Of a stretch of DNA of 30,000 nt, positions 29,273 to 30,000 are shown piece by piece. The position numbers and the translations under genes were made by a program. Within the stretch, counting starts at the first letter, position 1; each line of letters starts with the position of its first letter. Origin of the DNA: Anaeromyces robustus (taxonomy: Eukaryota > Neocallimastigomycota > Neocallimastigomycetes > Neocallimastigales > Neocallimastigaceae); contig MCFG01000150.1 of assembly GCA_002104895.1 (NCBI GenBank), positions 5,001-35,000 of the forward strand, read 5' to 3'. The notes below the pieces were generated by a model. The model was not told the DNA's origin, did not search any database, and saw nothing but the letters and a program-made list of their open reading frames with translations.

Positions 29273-30000
29273 TTAATTAGTAGTAGTAGTAGTAGTAGCA
29301 GTAGCAGTATTAGAAGCAGTATTAGTAGCAGTAGTAGTAGTATTAGTATTAGTATTACTATTACTATTAGTATTAGTTATAGTAGTTGTTATACTATTAT
29401 TATTACTACTTTGTTGTTCTAATTTTGCAATATCATGCATTATATTTGAAAATTCTTCAGAACGAACTAAGAATAAACCATGAGCCATATCTTTCATAGT
29501 ATAAAATTTTTTACGAGGAGCTTTAACAGCGTCAAAGTATTCTTTGGATTGTTGATAATTTGTTTGGTAATCACGATCACCATGAATAGTATAATATGGA
29601 ATTTGATATTCAGTTCTGTTTAAGAGAGAGAATTTTTCAAATTCTGGTCCTGCAATAAATTCTAAATATTTTTTTTCTACATTTTTATCTGGGTAACTTT
29701 TAAAATTAAGAATTCCCCAAAGTGAATAATATGGATTAAACAATAAAGCAATGTAACGGTTGTAATCAGAACTTTCATTCATTGGTGTATATCTTGCCAT
29801 TAAATTATCACGGGCAACAAAATAATCCATTGTATTCTTATTATTTATATGTTTTTCCATTATAGATACAAATTCTTGTCCTTCTTTATCTTCTTTGGAC
29901 CATTCTTTTCCAGCTTCTAATAATGCTAATTCACTTTTATTAAAATCAATTTCTTGACCTGTTCCAATATAATATTGATAATATTCAGGATATTTTAATG
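29273..30000 (-). CDS. alpha/beta hydrolase copy 5, 5' end beyond window
   Basis: The frame is open from the TAA at 29273 to the right edge (241 residues plus a partial codon). The first ATG inside the window (29860) is internal: upstream codons read LKYPEYYQYYIGTGQEIDF, matching residues 177-195 of copy 2. Visible parts are the lid region, the catalytic Asp in HGDRDYQT and the His in MAHGL. GHSWG, HGGPG and the membrane anchor lie outside the window. It is the most diverged copy (GILNFKSYPDKNVEKK, SDYNRYIALLFNPYYSLW). The Thr/Asn/Ala-rich tail is long. Confidence 0.85.
   Translation of the reverse strand, partial: LKYPEYYQYYIGTGQEIDFNKSELALLEAGKEWSKEDKEGQEFVSIMEKHINNKNTMDYFVARDNLMARYTPMNESSDYNRYIALLFNPYYSLWGILNFKSYPDKNVEKKYLEFIAGPEFEKFSLLNRTEYQIPYYTIHGDRDYQTNYQQSKEYFDAVKAPRKKFYTMKDMAHGLFLVRSEEFSNIMHDIAKLEQQSSNNNSITTTITNTNSNSNTNTNTTTTATNTASNTATATTTTTTN

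Overview
The window is extremely A+T rich, with long poly-A/T tracts and (TTTA)n, (AAT)n and (AAAT)n microsatellites. Compact, AT-biased protein genes sit as islands in this background. This fits a eukaryote with a very AT-rich genome. The best guess is an anaerobic gut fungus (Neocallimastigomycota), because a bacterial-looking alpha/beta hydrolase has been amplified in tandem and most genes are intron-poor with AT-rich spacers. Dictyostelids are the main alternative. This is an inference from style and gene content; no ribosomal or marker gene is present.

Left part (1-8600): simple repeats, then the 3' part of a lysine-rich coiled-coil gene with one visible intron (1434-1907, minus). A decayed fragment of a LURP-one/Tubby-C-like gene follows (about 2735-2955), then two intact paralogues of that family (4027-4818 and 5821-6621, both minus) and a second, more decayed relic (about 8350-8550). 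This is a small local family of two living and at least two dying copies.

Middle part (8600-15200): a 2.4-kb gene desert, then one plus-strand gene (11005-12768) for a secreted, repetitive protein. It has a signal peptide, a GGFPG-rich segment, many KT(I/L)P repeats, a 30-residue repeat carrying paired KR sites, and an acidic tail with an 11-residue repeat. Next come 73/74-bp tandem repeats and a small structured segment. A 1.1-kb non-autonomous DNA transposon follows (14088-15180), with inverted ends built from GTTGCATTTCGCAAT and GGGGCGCAT modules and a perfect 8-bp target-site duplication.

Right part (15200-30000): five tandem minus-strand copies of a membrane-anchored alpha/beta hydrolase resembling proline iminopeptidase. 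Copy 1 is interrupted by one stop codon, copies 2-4 are complete, and copy 5 runs off the right edge. The copies were duplicated together with their flanks. The spacers share a TATA-like promoter block, a 20-bp palindrome, a 3' hairpin and several conserved non-genic blocks, some with short coding-like stretches that I cannot assign. The most interesting items are the transposon, the 3' hairpin present in all five copies, the unexplained spacer blocks, and the KR-punctuated repeat protein.
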